Notes under the pieces: model-generated
What the model was told of the DNA's origin: nothing
Databases searched by the model: none
What the model saw: the letters and a program-made list of their open reading frames with translations, nothing else
NCBI GenBank assembly: GCA_963575645.1
Contig: OY754468.1
Coordinates: 4,216,001-4,280,000 of the forward strand
Source of the DNA: Xanthostigma xanthostigma
Lineage: Eukaryota; Arthropoda; Insecta; Raphidioptera; Raphidiidae
Reading direction: 5' to 3'
DNA: 64,000 nt
Shown: positions 46,033-57,879 of the stretch, in pieces
How positions within the stretch are numbered: position 1 is the stretch's first letter
Layout: the number at the start of each line of letters is the position of its first letter
Program-made: the position numbers and the translations under genes

Positions 46033-46690
46033 AGTCCGCCATCTTTAGAAGTCCGCCATATTGGATTTAGACTGACGTCACTTTATTTTTCGAGTTATTC
46101 TCAGCAAGCCTTTCATTTATACCCATATTGTAGGAAAGCATAATAAAATTAGTCCGCCATCTTTAGAAGCCCGCCATATTGGATTTAGACTGACGTCACT
46201 TTATTTTTCGAGTTATTCTCAGCAAGCCTTTCATTTATACCCATATTGTAGGAAAGCATAATAAAATTAGTCCGCCATCTTTAGAAGCCCGCCATATTGG
46301 ATTGAGAGTGACGTCACTTTATTTTTCGAGTTATTCTCAGCAAGCCCTTTCATTTGATACCCATATTGTAGGAAAGCATAATAAAATTAGTCCGCCATCT
46401 TTAGAAATCCGCCATATTTGATTTAGAGTGACGTCACTTTATTTTTTGAGTTAGTTTCAGTAAGCCCTTTCATTTGATACCCATATTGTAGGAAAGCATA
46501 AAAAACTTAGTCCGCCATCTTTGGAAGTCCGCCATATTGGTTTTAGAGTGACGTCACTTTATTTTTCGAGTTATTCTCAGCAAGCCCTTTCATTTGATAC
46601 CCATATTGTAGGAAAGCATAATAAACTTAGGCCGCCAATTTAGAAGTCCGCCATATTGGATTTAGAGTGACGTCACACAGCTAACCATGC
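46033..46690. repeat. Minisatellite, ~5.5 copies of a 118-120 bp unit, each with TGACGTCA
   Basis: Units start AGTCCGCCATCTTT at 46033, 46151, 46269, 46389, 46509 and 46629 (last begins AGGCCGCC). Each contains CCGCCATATTGG (CArG-like), GTGACGTCAC or CTGACGTCAC (palindromic CRE core) and 'cccatattgtaggaaagcata'. The first three units are most alike. No ORF. Confidence 0.92.
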
Positions 46691-46879
46691 ATTGTCATCC
46701 AAACTAAACGTGTATACAAATTTTCATCTCAATCGGTTGAAGATATCTGCTTCAAAATTACCGAAGGCATTCTAGTCAGTCACTTAGTAATTCAGTCGCT
46801 CACTTATTAATTTAGTCACCCAACTATTATTCTAATATCTCAAGTTATTAAAACAGTCTCTCATCATCAGTCACCAAGT

Positions 46880-47480
46880 TTTTTTTTTATTCGATCGTTT
46901 TATAATTCCCCTATAAAAAATAACTATGGCATGTATCTCTTTTGCGCATGCGCCGATTTTTCCCAAAAATTATACAAAACTCTTGTAAAAATAGATCGAA
47001 TAAAAAACCGTTATGAAAAGTATACCATTCTTATATACAAACAACTTTATAACTTATACCTCTTCTGCGCATGCGCCGACTTTCCCTAAAAAAAAAAAAA
47101 CATTTTACAAAACTTTCTTGTAAAATAGAATAAAAAACTATTATTAAAAGTACACCGCTATAATTAAAAAAAGAAAAAAAAACAACGACCGCATATATCT
47201 CTTGCGCATGCGCCGATTTTCCCCAAAAAGTTTACAAAAATGACTAGTAAAAATAGATAGAAGAGTCAACCGTTTTACAAACTATATTATTTTTATATAA
47301 AACAACATTATAAGAGATATATTCTTTTACGCATGCGCCGATGTTCCCCAAAAACAATAGGCCACTTCATATTTGCATATCAAACATCCTCCCAAAATTT
47401 GGTTTCAATCCGATCATCCGTGGTGTCAGAATGGTAAGAAATGTCAAAAGTGACGTTTGCATCTCTCAAAGTATTATGTT
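46880..47480 (-). repeat. 'GGAATGGTAC' family, copy e, with tandemly multiplied core
   Basis: The reverse-strand block around GCGCATGCGCC (followed by 'gattttcccc') is repeated four times, near 46947, 47069, 47200 and 47332, about 125-135 bp apart, then one copy of 'atatttgcatatcaaacatcctcccaaaatttggtttcaatcc'. Confidence 0.75.
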
Positions 47481-48119
47481 CTAATAATTAGTTATTCAAA
47501 TTGTTAACTCAGAAGGCGTTGCAATTCACAAATATTCGAAACGGCATCCGTTTTTGAACAAATGCTATCTTTTAATTTCATTATTGTAATAAATAATATT
47601 ATCGACCAATTTTGTTTGAAGACAGAACATACGCAATTTTTAAATTGCCATGTTAAGCCGTGCAACAGAGAGAGATAACCGAAAGATGTTTGCCATCGGT
47701 TATATCAAATTGAATTTATTTCTATATAAATGTGTATAAAAAAACTGTTTGGGCATTTTCTGTTGTACGAAACTTATGTAAAATTTTCTCCTCTTTCGTT
47801 TAAGACAGGTTTCGAGCCGATCCGATTTAAAATGAGCGAGCTATAAGCAAAAAACTTCGTTTTTCCTAAATTTCTCCCCTCTGGGGCCAAAATTCAAAAA
47901 TCGGGCGACGTTAGGATCTAAGTTACCCGGAGACGAATCGATCAAAAAAAAGTTTTTTAAAATCGGTTAGGGCGTTTGGGCTGTACGCGTGACACAAAAA
48001 AGTGGGACGTACAGATTCACAGATTCACAGACGTACAGACAAAGCGAGTACATATAGGCGCTTTAGCTTACGCTATTCGCGCCTAAAAACCAACTTTATG
48101 CTGCTAATTCTACCATACA

Positions 48120-48465
48120 TGACTACGGAACTCGACAGTGTGCAGAATTAAGGAACTATAAATTTAATTCGACAACATATACTTAGTAGAACTCCTGTGT
48201 GCGCAGGTTCTAGGTTTTTCAATAATCTTCCGCTTTCTTTAAAAAGTATTGACAGTTTAGAAATTTTTAAAAAACACATAAAAAAGTTTTTAATAGATGG
48301 ATGTTTTTACAATATACAGGAATATTAAAAATAATTTTTTATTGTAACTTTTAAATACTTACGTTAGAAATTTGATGTATTTTTATATTTGATTTTTTGT
48401 ATTTGACAAATCCATACAATGTTTGTATTGTCTCTGGAGAATTAATAAACTAAACTAAACTAAGT
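48120..48465 (+). pseudogene. LINE 3' end (RT C-terminal tail and UTR)
   Basis: Frame around 48190-48330 reads R-T-P-V-C-A-G-S-R-F-F-N-N-L-P-L-S-L-K-S-I then ..F-K-K-H-I-K-K-F-L-I-D.. and a stop, the typical end of insect LINE ORF2 ('F-N-x-L-P-x-x-I-K-S-I ... F-K-K-x-L-K-x-F-L'). Followed by a short 3' UTR with AATAAA and an ACTAA simple repeat (48443-48465). 47481-48119 before it holds unclassified repeat debris. Confidence 0.75.
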
Positions 48466-48519
48466 AAAGTTTTTTTCTATTCATTTTTGCGCTGGCTTTA
48501 AAATGACTGTATAGGCAGT

Positions 48520-48812
48520 AGGGGTGGATCTAGGTTTTTCGGAGCCTAGGACCAATTGAAGTTCAATGGGGCTCAATTTTTTGTTAGATTAAGAATCTTT
48601 AAATTGGGGTTTAAAATTCATATTGTCAAAATCATCAAAAAATTATCAAACGTCGCCTAAAATATAGTCAAAAAAAAAAATAAAAAAAAATTGTCAAAAT
48701 AAACTAAAATGTATTAAAAATTTATGATAATAATTCAATTATTGTGGATCCTTGAGATTTGGGGGCCCAGGGTTGAAGCCCTATTAGTTCCTATGTAAAT
48801 CCGCCCCTGACA
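48520..48812. mobile_element. hAT-like MITE (probable)
   Basis: Left 'caGTAGGGGTGGATCTAGG' and right 'TATGTAAATCCGCCCCTG' are loosely inverted, and subterminal 'gagcctagg'/'ggggcccaggg' are GC-rich in AT-rich DNA. No clear 8-bp duplication. Confidence 0.4.
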
Positions 48813-49713
48813 GACAATGAGGTGTTTGAAGACCTGAATTAAAATTAAATAAAATATTTGTTTTTGTGTAGACGTGATTCAATCTTTTTAAGTTATTTTT
48901 AAATTTTTAAACATAAAAATTGTTATCGAAGTACTGATTATTGGATATCTCTACAAGACAATGTTAAAATGTTATTTTTACCTGCAAATTCCACGAATAA
49001 TTATATTAATCCCACGCAAAATAAAACTATGAGATTAAAATACAACACTCATTAAGATTTTAGAAGATTGTTTGTATTTTCTTTAGTTGCTATCACATTA
49101 TTAATGGTATAGTTTTTTTTATATTTGAGTAAAATAAAAAAAAAAACATTCTTAATTAACAATTCGGTTAATGAAGCAATTATTATAGACGTTTTATTAT
49201 TTTTTTCAAGTTCTGATCAAAGGTATATCTATTGTTAATAAAAATAAAATAATAACATATGTGAAAAGTACAAAGTTCCATACATAATATAGGCAATGTC
49301 ATTAAGTACAGCAGTCAGCACTTCCGAGGCCGTCAGGGAAGAGAAATACTAGAAAATGTTTATTCATAGAAACAGTTTTAAAAAAATCGCTTTAAACATT
49401 ATATCTATATATTAATAGGCAAGCAGTTTTTTGTACGGCTATCTCTTCCTAAACTAATGGACCGATTTCGACGATCGAGGTGTCGTTTGAAAGGGTTCGA
49501 CGTACAGATGTGCAATAGGGTGTCATAATTGCGATAAGTGAATTTTGAGGATTGAAAATTGATATTCGCAAATGGATTTTTAACCTAACAAAATGGATGA
49601 TAATATTGTGAGCAGGCTCAAAATAATTACAGTTCATTTTAAATCATCAATTTAAACAGTAAATTATTTGATTTGAACGGAAAAAAAAGATAATATATTT
49701 TCAGCGAGTAGTT
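48813..49713. other. Intergenic: nothing recognised
   Basis: AT-rich, with short ORFs only; 49380-49510 ('cctaaactaatggaccgatttcgacgatcgaggtg') has the wording of many insect transposon UTRs but no matching partner here. Confidence 0.4.
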
Positions 49714-50883
49714 TTAAGGTAGTACGAGTACCAAGGCAATTTTAAATAAAAGGCTTGATTTTTTTTATATGAAGTTGGACTAAGTCTAAACCAATTCTGA
49801 AAGTTTTAGGGGGGTGACCCGATTATTTAAATAAATAAATGACTTTAAAAGTAGGCATATTTAACATTGGCTTTATGGTAAAACGATAGATGAATGATAA
49901 TATGTTTTCATTGATTTCTCCAAAACTAGTCGGTGGAAATAAAAAAAAAAACTATTTAAATAAAAGTTAAAACCTTCATAAATAATTGAAAACAAAAAAA
50001 GCCCGTTGTGCCCGACTAATTAAAATAGTATATTGTGCGACTAGTGAGAGAAGGAGAAGATTCCATGAGCGTGAAATTTGCCGCACGAGCGCAGCGAGTG
50101 CGGTAAAACACACGCGAGTGGAATATTCTCCTTCGATCAATAGTCGCACATAATACTTTATTCAACTAGCAGGAGTAATATGTAATCGGGGCCCTGATAA
50201 AAGAGGGAAAAATAATAAATCACTTCATTGATTGACGTACCACCGTCAGTGTATACACAAGATTGCCATGATTTCGCTGAATTGCGATGCTGTTTTCATA
50301 TAAGTATACAATACCGCCTACCACGTTCCTATTGGTCCAGAAGCTACTTGCAGTTTTTTTCATTATTTAGCGCTTGGGCTTGCTACTGAGTTTCTATTGG
50401 TCCAGAAAATTCATTATTACACTAGTGAAGTAATATATGATTTCTCCCACGCCAGAAAATTCATTATTACACTATAGTGAAGTAATATATTATTTCTCCC
50501 ACGTTTAGCAGGGCCCCGAAATTACATATTACTCACGCGTGTTGAATAAAGATATTTAATTAAAAGGATTAAATATGTTTTTAATTAGTCGATCACAACG
50601 GTTTTTTTTTGTTTTTAATGATTTATTAAGGTTTTAACTTTAATTTAAATAGTTTTTCTTTAATTTCCACCGACTAGTTTTGGAGAAATCAATGAAAACA
50701 TATCATCCATCTACTTTTACTATAAAGCCAATGTTAAATATGCCTACTTTTAAAGTCATTTATTTATTTAAATAATCGGGTCACCCACCTAAAATTTTCA
50801 GAATTGGTTTAGACTTAGTCCAACTTCATATAAAAAAATCAAGCCTTTTATTTAAAGTTGCCTTGGTACTCGTACTACCTTAA
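49714..50883. mobile_element. Foldback element with two nested inverted repeats
   Basis: Ends TTAAGGTAGTACGAGTACCA and its complement, arms ~310 bp (49714-50031 and 50577-50883). Inside are an inverted repeat 50029-50155 ('tgcgactagtgagagaaggagaa') and another 50156-50550 ('tattcaactagc..gtaatatgtaat.ggggccctg'), three palindromes one within another. A 40-bp 'ccagaaaattcattattacac' direct repeat sits near 50404 and 50453. Confidence 0.85.
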
Positions 50884-51057
50884 GTAACATTTTAGTATTT
50901 TTTGTGTGCGTAACAATTCGCATATTTTTGTCTATGCGGTTTCGACAACAATGCGAGCATTGTTGTCTAAGCGATTCTGACAACAATGCACTTCCGCCGC
51001 TTCCAGTGGCGTCTCGTTACAGTACATATAAACAAAAATGGTTCGTCTATATTATAG

Positions 51058-51335
51058 TAGGTAGGGTAGTATCGTTTGAAGAAGATAGTAGGCAAGGTGG
51101 GAAATCTGCGCAGTAAGAAGAGTGGGGAAATCAATCAGTAGCGGTGTGAGTTGTAATTTCAAGGGCAATCATAAACTGTATCTGTGGGTACTGTCGATGG
51201 TGCGCCTGGACTTACTACGAACAACTAAATTACCATATTCATAGCACTTTGTTGGAAAACATAGATCAGCCCGATCTGAAATTTGCTTGTGCGCAAAAAT
51301 AACACTACAGTCTTCTCTAAACGATACTACTATAC
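51058..51335. repeat. Small inverted-repeat MITE
   Basis: 'gtagtatcgtttgaagaagat' near 51065 mirrored by 'tcttctctaaacgatactac' near 51312. 280 bp, no ORF. Confidence 0.5.
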
Positions 51336-51435
51336 ACACGGTGGTCGTCAGCGTGGCTTATATTATCCCGAACTCGAATACGAAAAAAACTATCTGAAAA
51401 TTGTTTAGATAGGTTTTTTCTGCTTGAGAAATCTT

Positions 51436-52323
51436 TATACAGGGTGAGTCAGACCACCCGTATCAGTCGTTTTTTTCGAAAACGGTTAGTCGTAGAGAGT
51501 TGTGTCAAAAATCTGTATTATAAAAGCCCTAATGAAGAATCGAATGGTGATATTTTTTTCCCCCGGAAAGGTCGGCTTCCCTGTTAGTTTGCTCCGGAAT
51601 GTTCAGAACTCCGGAATGTTAAATAGCACGATAGGTCGAAAGTGGTATTGTTGAAAAGATCTTTAAAAAATAAGCAAGTTTTGTAGGACATTTTTTTTTG
51701 TTACTGCCACCCCTGTTAAGTAATATTCGTTTGAAATTATTAAATTAACATGTCAGAATAACACAAACTTAATTTTAAAAGTCGGCATTTAAAATCTAGT
51801 TACCTAATTAAACAATGTCACAAATGTTCAAACTGACTTCAATTTACTTCTAAACACTGCGGAGCTCTTCTAGATATGTTATGAGTACCTGGAAGTATTT
51901 TCCGACAAAAAAAAACAATTGCAATTATTGAAAACTTATTGTGACATAGTTTAATTAGGTAACTAGATTTTAAATGCCGACTTTTAAAATTAAGTTTGTT
52001 ATTCTGACATGTTAATTTAATAATTTCAAACGAATATTACTTAACAGGGGTGGCAGTAACAAAAAAAAATGTCCTACAAAACTTGCTTATTTTTTAAAGA
52101 TCTTTTCAACAATACCACTTTCGACCTATCGTGCCATTTAACATTCCGGAGTTCTGAACATTCCGGAGCAAACTAACAGGGAAGCCGACCTTTCCGGGGG
52201 AAAAAATATCACCATTCGATTCTTCATTAGGGCTTTTATAATACAGATTTTTGACACAACTCTCTACGACTAACCGTTTTCGAAAAAAACGACTGATACG
52301 GGTGGTCTGACTCAACCTGTATA
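51436..52323. mobile_element. Foldback element, ~410-bp nearly identical arms
   Basis: Ends TATACAGGGTGAGTCAGACC and GGTCTGACTCAACCTGTATA, arms matching almost perfectly to about 51850. The TA-bounded 'TACAGGGTG' end is of mariner type. No transposase. Confidence 0.9.
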
Positions 52324-52591
52324 TAGATTTAAGACATTGTTCTCTAGCTGTTCAAATGAAGGATCTACGAGGCAGCAAAAATATTGAATTTTTTTCTATT
52401 TAAATTTTTCCTGACACTCGGTAGATCAATTATCTTTTCACGATTGAATTTCGTATAGATAACTGCACTAGTTTGCGTTGTCATTACAAATAAAAAAGAT
52501 GCACGTACAACGGTCAAGAAATGGGGCGCTTTGTAGATTGTATATCTATATTATATTATACTGATTGATTTTTGATACCAAATAAGAATGT

Positions 52592-53028
52592 AAAGGCCGC
52601 TGCACACGAGGCTAGAAACGCTGCTAGATTCCTTGCTAGATTTGCCTACTAGTTTTCTTAATTGCTGCTATGTGTTCGCTTCACACGAGACGTATTTTCA
52701 AGCTAGTTTTGTAAATAAATCTGGTGCGCGCGCAGTGACAGTTCAAATATAAACACAAAGCAAACCGTGTCTGTTGTCTGACTCTGAATAGAATGACGCT
52801 ATGTTGGTTTTTGGGCGTTTGTTCAAGTCGCACAAGTGACCAGATACTGCTTCCTGATTGATTCTTGCTCATACCTAGCAGCGGATCTAGCAAGGAAAAT
52901 AGTCTCTGTTCTAATTTTAAAACCTATCTTGTGAGCTAGCAGGCGAGCCCGCAGTGTCGTCCCAGTGCCCAGTCTATCGGCTAGCAGAACGCCAAGCAGT
53001 CTTTTTAGCCTCGTGTGCAGCGGCCTTT
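52592..53028. mobile_element. 437-bp inverted-repeat MITE, copy 2
   Basis: Ends AAAGGCCGCTGCACACGAGG and CCTCGTGTGCAGCGGCCTTT, perfect over 22 bases. Same length and family as 26227-26663. 53029-53461 after it is featureless AT-rich DNA. Confidence 0.88.
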
Positions 53029-53469
53029 TTAAGTTATATGTAGGTACAGAAAATTTTACACTTACATACGTACTACTGTATGCGTATAGCGTGTTCAAAA
53101 CTTCATTAAATATTTGTGATTAGAAAACAAATATTATTAAAACTAATAATAATGAGAAATTTATTTACGACATTATTGTTACTAACAATGAATTATATTA
53201 ATATTATTGATAATCAATATGATTAGATTCGTTTACCGTAACGTTTAATACATTAATTTCTGTAGATTTCACTTGGCAAGTTTACATGTCATTTATTTAT
53301 AATATAAAACATAAAAGACTTGGCACCTTCTTAGATCTAATTTTTTGGGCAAAGCCGCTTAACCCACTTATTCAATGTATCCGAACTTGACCCGATATTT
53401 TGGTGGGATTTCAGTACATTTTGTGAAATTATATTCTTACTTAATATTCTACTTTAATATTATCTAGAC

Positions 53470-53742
53470 CTGGCCTGGTCAAATGGCGGCCCGCGTGCCT
53501 GATCCGGCCCGCAACGCAATTTTATCCGGCCCGCGAAGCATTTTAGAAAATTTTAGAAAAATAGTAGCGTAAATAGAATGCGGGGACCTTTTTTTTTGGC
53601 TCTCCACATGCGGAAATAGAATGTGAGGACCTTTTCTTCTGCAAATTTTTGGCCCGCGGTGAAATTTTCGTCAGCTATCTAGCCCGCGGTCAAATATTCA
53701 TCAGCTATGTGGCTCGCCGATCAAAAGATTTGCCCGCCCCTG
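53470..53742. mobile_element. hAT MITE, exact 8-bp target duplication
   Basis: ATCTAGAC at 53462-53469 and 53743-53750. Ends CTGGCCTGGTCAAATGG and 'cttttgatc..TTGCCCGCCCCTG' imperfectly inverted, interior with repeated CGGCCCGC, as in widespread hAT MITEs. Confidence 0.88.
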
Positions 53743-53989
53743 ATCTAGACACACTGTAATATCAAAATTATAAACTATACTTCATTATATATTTAATAGT
53801 TATATACCTACTGTATTTCATTATATTTACTAGTTGTATACCATACTTCATTATATCACAAGTCATATCTTCGCACCAACTAGACGCGGGTAGTCTTCGG
53901 ACGGTCGTTTGATGCATTCGGGTCGATGCTCACAACACCGACTAGATGCTTGTGAATTATGATGATCTATCATCAGTCAGTCAGTGGAT

Positions 53990-54600
53990 GCCAAAAATCG
54001 TGATTATTGAACTGTCGTATGATATTTGGAATACTGTTTCTTTATGGCAACCTTAATATTCAAAGCAATGGCACGTCAATCCGGTGTCGGAGAGGCAACC
54101 GGATGGCGAGTAGTAATCTGGACCTATGAGTGGTGCAGAACCCCCTGGTAGCGGCCAAAGTGACCCCAAATGGACGGGGGCGGCGATATGGGGGTGGGTC
54201 AAAATCGAAAAATGTTTGAAAAGGCAACCGGATAAAAATGCGGTTGCATTGAAGAAAATACCCTAATTATATAATAATTTTTTTTTGCCATCCGAAACAC
54301 GCGGGCCGTTTTTGCACTAGCGAATAAAAAAAAAATAAAAAAAAAACTGAAAAGGCAACCGCTTCAAAATTAGTGAGCATACTTATTGACACCACCAAAC
54401 GTTGGAAAAAAATTGCCATCCGATCCTGATGGGCAGTTTCGGAGAAACAACCCCTCAAAGTCGCCGAAAAACCCTTTTTTTCGATTTTTTCAACAATAAG
54501 TAATAAAAACACACTAAAAATTGTTCAAATCGGATGGCATTCGAAATTTATACTGTCCTAAGTACAAATAATAGTGTGTATCAATGCCATCCGATTTCGA
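53990..54600. repeat. Unclassified sequence with recurring GGCAACCG and GCCATCCGA motifs
   Basis: GGCAACC occurs at about 54047, 54091, 54222 and 54351; GCCATCCGA or its complement at about 54288, 54413, 54531 and 54584. Locally GC-rich compared with flanks. No inverted ends, tandem unit or protein identified. 54601-55021 shows nothing. Confidence 0.45.
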
Positions 54601-55021
54601 TTAAATTTACCCCTATTTAGCCATTAGTAATTTCTATCATTAATAGTGTTCGATGAACCATAATAGTGCGATATAATTTGAAAGTGACAAATACAACTTT
54701 TTTACCTACTGCGATTACGTCTGTAAAACTAAGAAACAGTCAGCTAGATGCGTACCACTGTACGTACAACATAATTATGAATGTACATAAAATATGTTGT
54801 TTACTCACTTTATATGATTACTTATATATTGTTATGGTATTGTTGTATTCAACAGTGAATGATAAGTATCGTAGATGTGCGGACGTGGTTTTTTGTTACC
54901 TGCAGAATTTCTCGTTTGTTAAAATAATATCTGGCAGGTTTCTAATATAAAAACTATAGTGCTTGGAGTGTATCTGATATTTACAGTGCGTGTAAAAACA
55001 TTTTTTAAAATTTATTTTTTA

Positions 55022-55530
55022 CTAGCCGCTACCCGCGGTGCCACCCGCGATTAACATGAAACACGACGGCGACGACAGTATAGACCCTTCGGAAAGCGTG
55101 TTGCAGTAACACTTTAAAACTCTTTTTTTTGGGTCAGAAACCAACCTTAGAGGATGAATTAAAAAAGGCAGAAGTGAAAACTTGAATATTAACGTCTTAC
55201 GAATTTTCGATCAAAATGGTTTATATCATAGATTGCATTTTTATGTACGATATTTCAACGCTAGATGTCTAACGTTGTATAAATAAAAGTTTTCGTCTTA
55301 CGCATTTTCGATCAGGACACGTGACCCTGACGCGAGTTTAACATTTTTTACCCATTACAAAAAAGTGTACAACGCCGCTAAAGAAGTTTTCACTTCAAAA
55401 AAAAATATTTTCTTAGTGCTCACCTACGTTATATAAGGAACTCCTATGCAAAATTTCATGCTTCTAGACCCAACGGTTTAGGCAGTGCGTTGTCCGTCAG
55501 TTAGCCAGTCTTAGAGTTTTATTAAATAGA
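55022..55530 (-). mobile_element. Helitron, second family
   Basis: On the minus strand starts TCTATTTAATAAAACTCTAA after an A and ends GCACCGCGGGTAGCGGCTAG followed by T: TC...CTAG ends, A|T insertion, GC-rich 3' hairpin (CCGCGGGTAGCGG region). 509 bp, no coding. The inner part matches 39160-39340. Confidence 0.78.
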
Positions 55531-56214
55531 TTTGATGTGTGAAAAATACGATTGACGAAATTTATGGTAAGGTACCAAAATAGTAGACATCATTATAGTA
55601 CTGTTCGCTGAATGGCGCGGCAAAGTAATTAAACAATGTAACCTTGACTGGAGTTCGTGCAGTTTAAATTAAAACAATGTGAAGCATGCCCGTCCCATGC
55701 ATAAAAACTACATTGTATAGTATAAGTGTGTGATTCACTTCTTATATTTTGAATTTATAGTAGATATACACAAATATGTACAGTGGGTCGCATTTAAGAT
55801 GAAGACACCTCCATATTTACGCTATTTGAAGGAATATGCAGATTTGAATTATTGCACAGTCATACAGGTTGACGGGTCACATTTTTCAAGATGCTGAACT
55901 TAAATCAGAACTTTAAGGATGTATATAACATTTTTTAATTCAAAGATTTTTGCCTAAATTTAAAATATGTTATAGAATTAGACCTCCTGCATCGATTAAA
56001 ACCAAAAAATAGATACCTTACCGACATTTTTTATGAAAAAATTCATTTTAAAATCACCATTCACTCAATGTTATTTCTACCGGAAGTGTAAAAAATTTTG
56101 AGAAGATTAAAACATTGATCATTTTATTTCAAAAATTTATGATTCAAAAACTTATTATCAGTTTCTTTGTACAATTTGCGATTTTTCAAGCCCAAAAAAA
56201 CGTGGGGTTACCGG

Positions 56215-57871
56215 TAGGGAATGCAATCTCGATCTTGCGAGATCGAGATTCCACCAAGATCTCGAGTGATTTTCCAAGATTCAATCTCGAAGGCCATGAA
56301 TCTCGAATTGTGAAATCTTGTTCGCGATCTCGACAAAATAGACCAAGATTGTAACAAGATTTCGAGATTTTCAGACGGAGCACGCGTAAAGTGTCATACG
56401 TGTTCATACCTGCGCGGCAACGCGCGAACTGTCTGTCTCCCGCCAGGGCTGCCAGATTTCTCTCATCAGAAATCCGTCGGTAAGGCGAAAAGTGGTGGGG
56501 GAAGTGGTCTGAAAAATCCGTTTCCATCCGTTCGCCCGGTTCACCCATTAATGCAATGAGTGTGAGAGAGATAGAGAGTAAAGTGAAGTATGCGGTACCA
56601 TAAACGACACATCGACGTGTTTCCACCTTCATTATGGCTTTATTATTAACATTATTAAATGAATTTCGTATAAGACGTTGAATTTACTTTTACTTACAAA
56701 CAGACTTTAAATTGAATAGAAATGATTCATTTTTTCACATCCAATGAATCGATTATTTCGTAGATTTTTCACATTTTTATGAAATAAAAATATTATATTG
56801 ACTGTTAGAATGTAACGATAGTAACAAACGCGGCAGTACAATCAGTTAAATCCTCAATGTGTTCCGTAAATCCGTGTAACTCGAAACACTTGACTCCAGT
56901 TGTGTGAAAAAAACGCATCAGACAAAGATAGCGAGTCGATATTCATCGATATAGGTGTGTGTTTCGCGAACACATTGTTTCATACACTCTCTTATCTTTT
57001 TCTACCCAAATAGAGAGAGGAGTAGGACAAATGTAGTGAAAGAAACGTGCTCAGATATGCTCGAATGTGCTAAAAATACCCGAATGTCCCCAAATTATCG
57101 ATTATCGAGTGAAGTTTGAATTTATATGTAGTAAAAAAGGGAAAAAATTCGGAAAAGTTAGAAAATCCGTTAAATCCGTTCAGATCATGAAATCCGTTCC
57201 ATTATCCGTTCAAATTTATTTCTACTCGAAAAATCCGTTCGGAACGGAAAAATCCGTTCATCTGGCAGCCCTGTCTCCCGCGCCGCGCTCGGCCGACCGT
57301 CCGACTGGCGACTAGCAACGGAGCGGGGTGTGTCTGGGGTCGCGGGACGGCCCGACGGGGAATGAAGCGAGTTGATGACACTTTAAGTGTACTGTGCTTC
57401 TTGAGAAGCCATTTTCAAAATGTTTAAAAATTGTTGCTCTTCATTAGACTTTCATTGAGAAGCCATTTTTAAAATGTTTAAAAATTGTTGCTCTTCATTA
57501 CATAATTATAGGTTTCAATTTATGATCTCATTGCATTATTGCATTTATTTCATTTTGGTCACTAAAATGTTGATTGTTTCTTGTTCATTTTTAAAATAAA
57601 CGTTGATTATTGTGTTCATATAATGTTGTTTAATTTGAAAAATATACTTAATTATATTAAATAATCCTAAAATATATCAATTTACAGTATTTTACACAAA
57701 AATGACGTCATTTTCATTTATTCTGCTCAATCTCGAAAATCCCGATAATCTTGATTCGAGATCGAGATCTCGACCCGAATCTCGACGAGATCTCGAACGG
57801 ACCAATCTTGATTCAGAAAAAAGACTCCAAGATCTCGAATGGTCAATCTTGGTTCGAGATTGCATTCCCTA
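56215..57871. mobile_element. hAT element, exact 8-bp target duplication, itself carrying a hAT
   Basis: GTTACCGG at 56207-56214 and 57872-57879. Ends TAGGGAATGCAATCTCGA and TCGAGATTGCATTCCCTA. Both subterminal regions are arrays of 'atctcga' / 'aagatctcg' motifs on both strands (about 56220-56370 and 57725-57865), likely transposase-binding repeats. No transposase. Confidence 0.93.
56444..57273. mobile_element. Nested hAT element, exact 8-bp target duplication
   Basis: TCTCCCGC at 56436-56443 and 57274-57281. Ends CAGGGCTGCCAGATTTCT and ..CATCTGGCAGCCCTG. Repeated 'aaatccgttc' motifs line the right side (57165-57260). 830 bp, non-coding, younger than its host element. Confidence 0.93.
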
Positions 57872-57879
57872 GTTACCGG

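Noticed and set aside
46033-46690. CRISPR-like array
   Set aside because: Units are ~120 bp and repeat as wholes, with no short repeat/unique spacer pattern; genome is eukaryotic.
56186-56632. 148-codon minus-strand ORF
   Set aside because: Crosses the ends of two different hAT elements, so it cannot be an ancestral gene.
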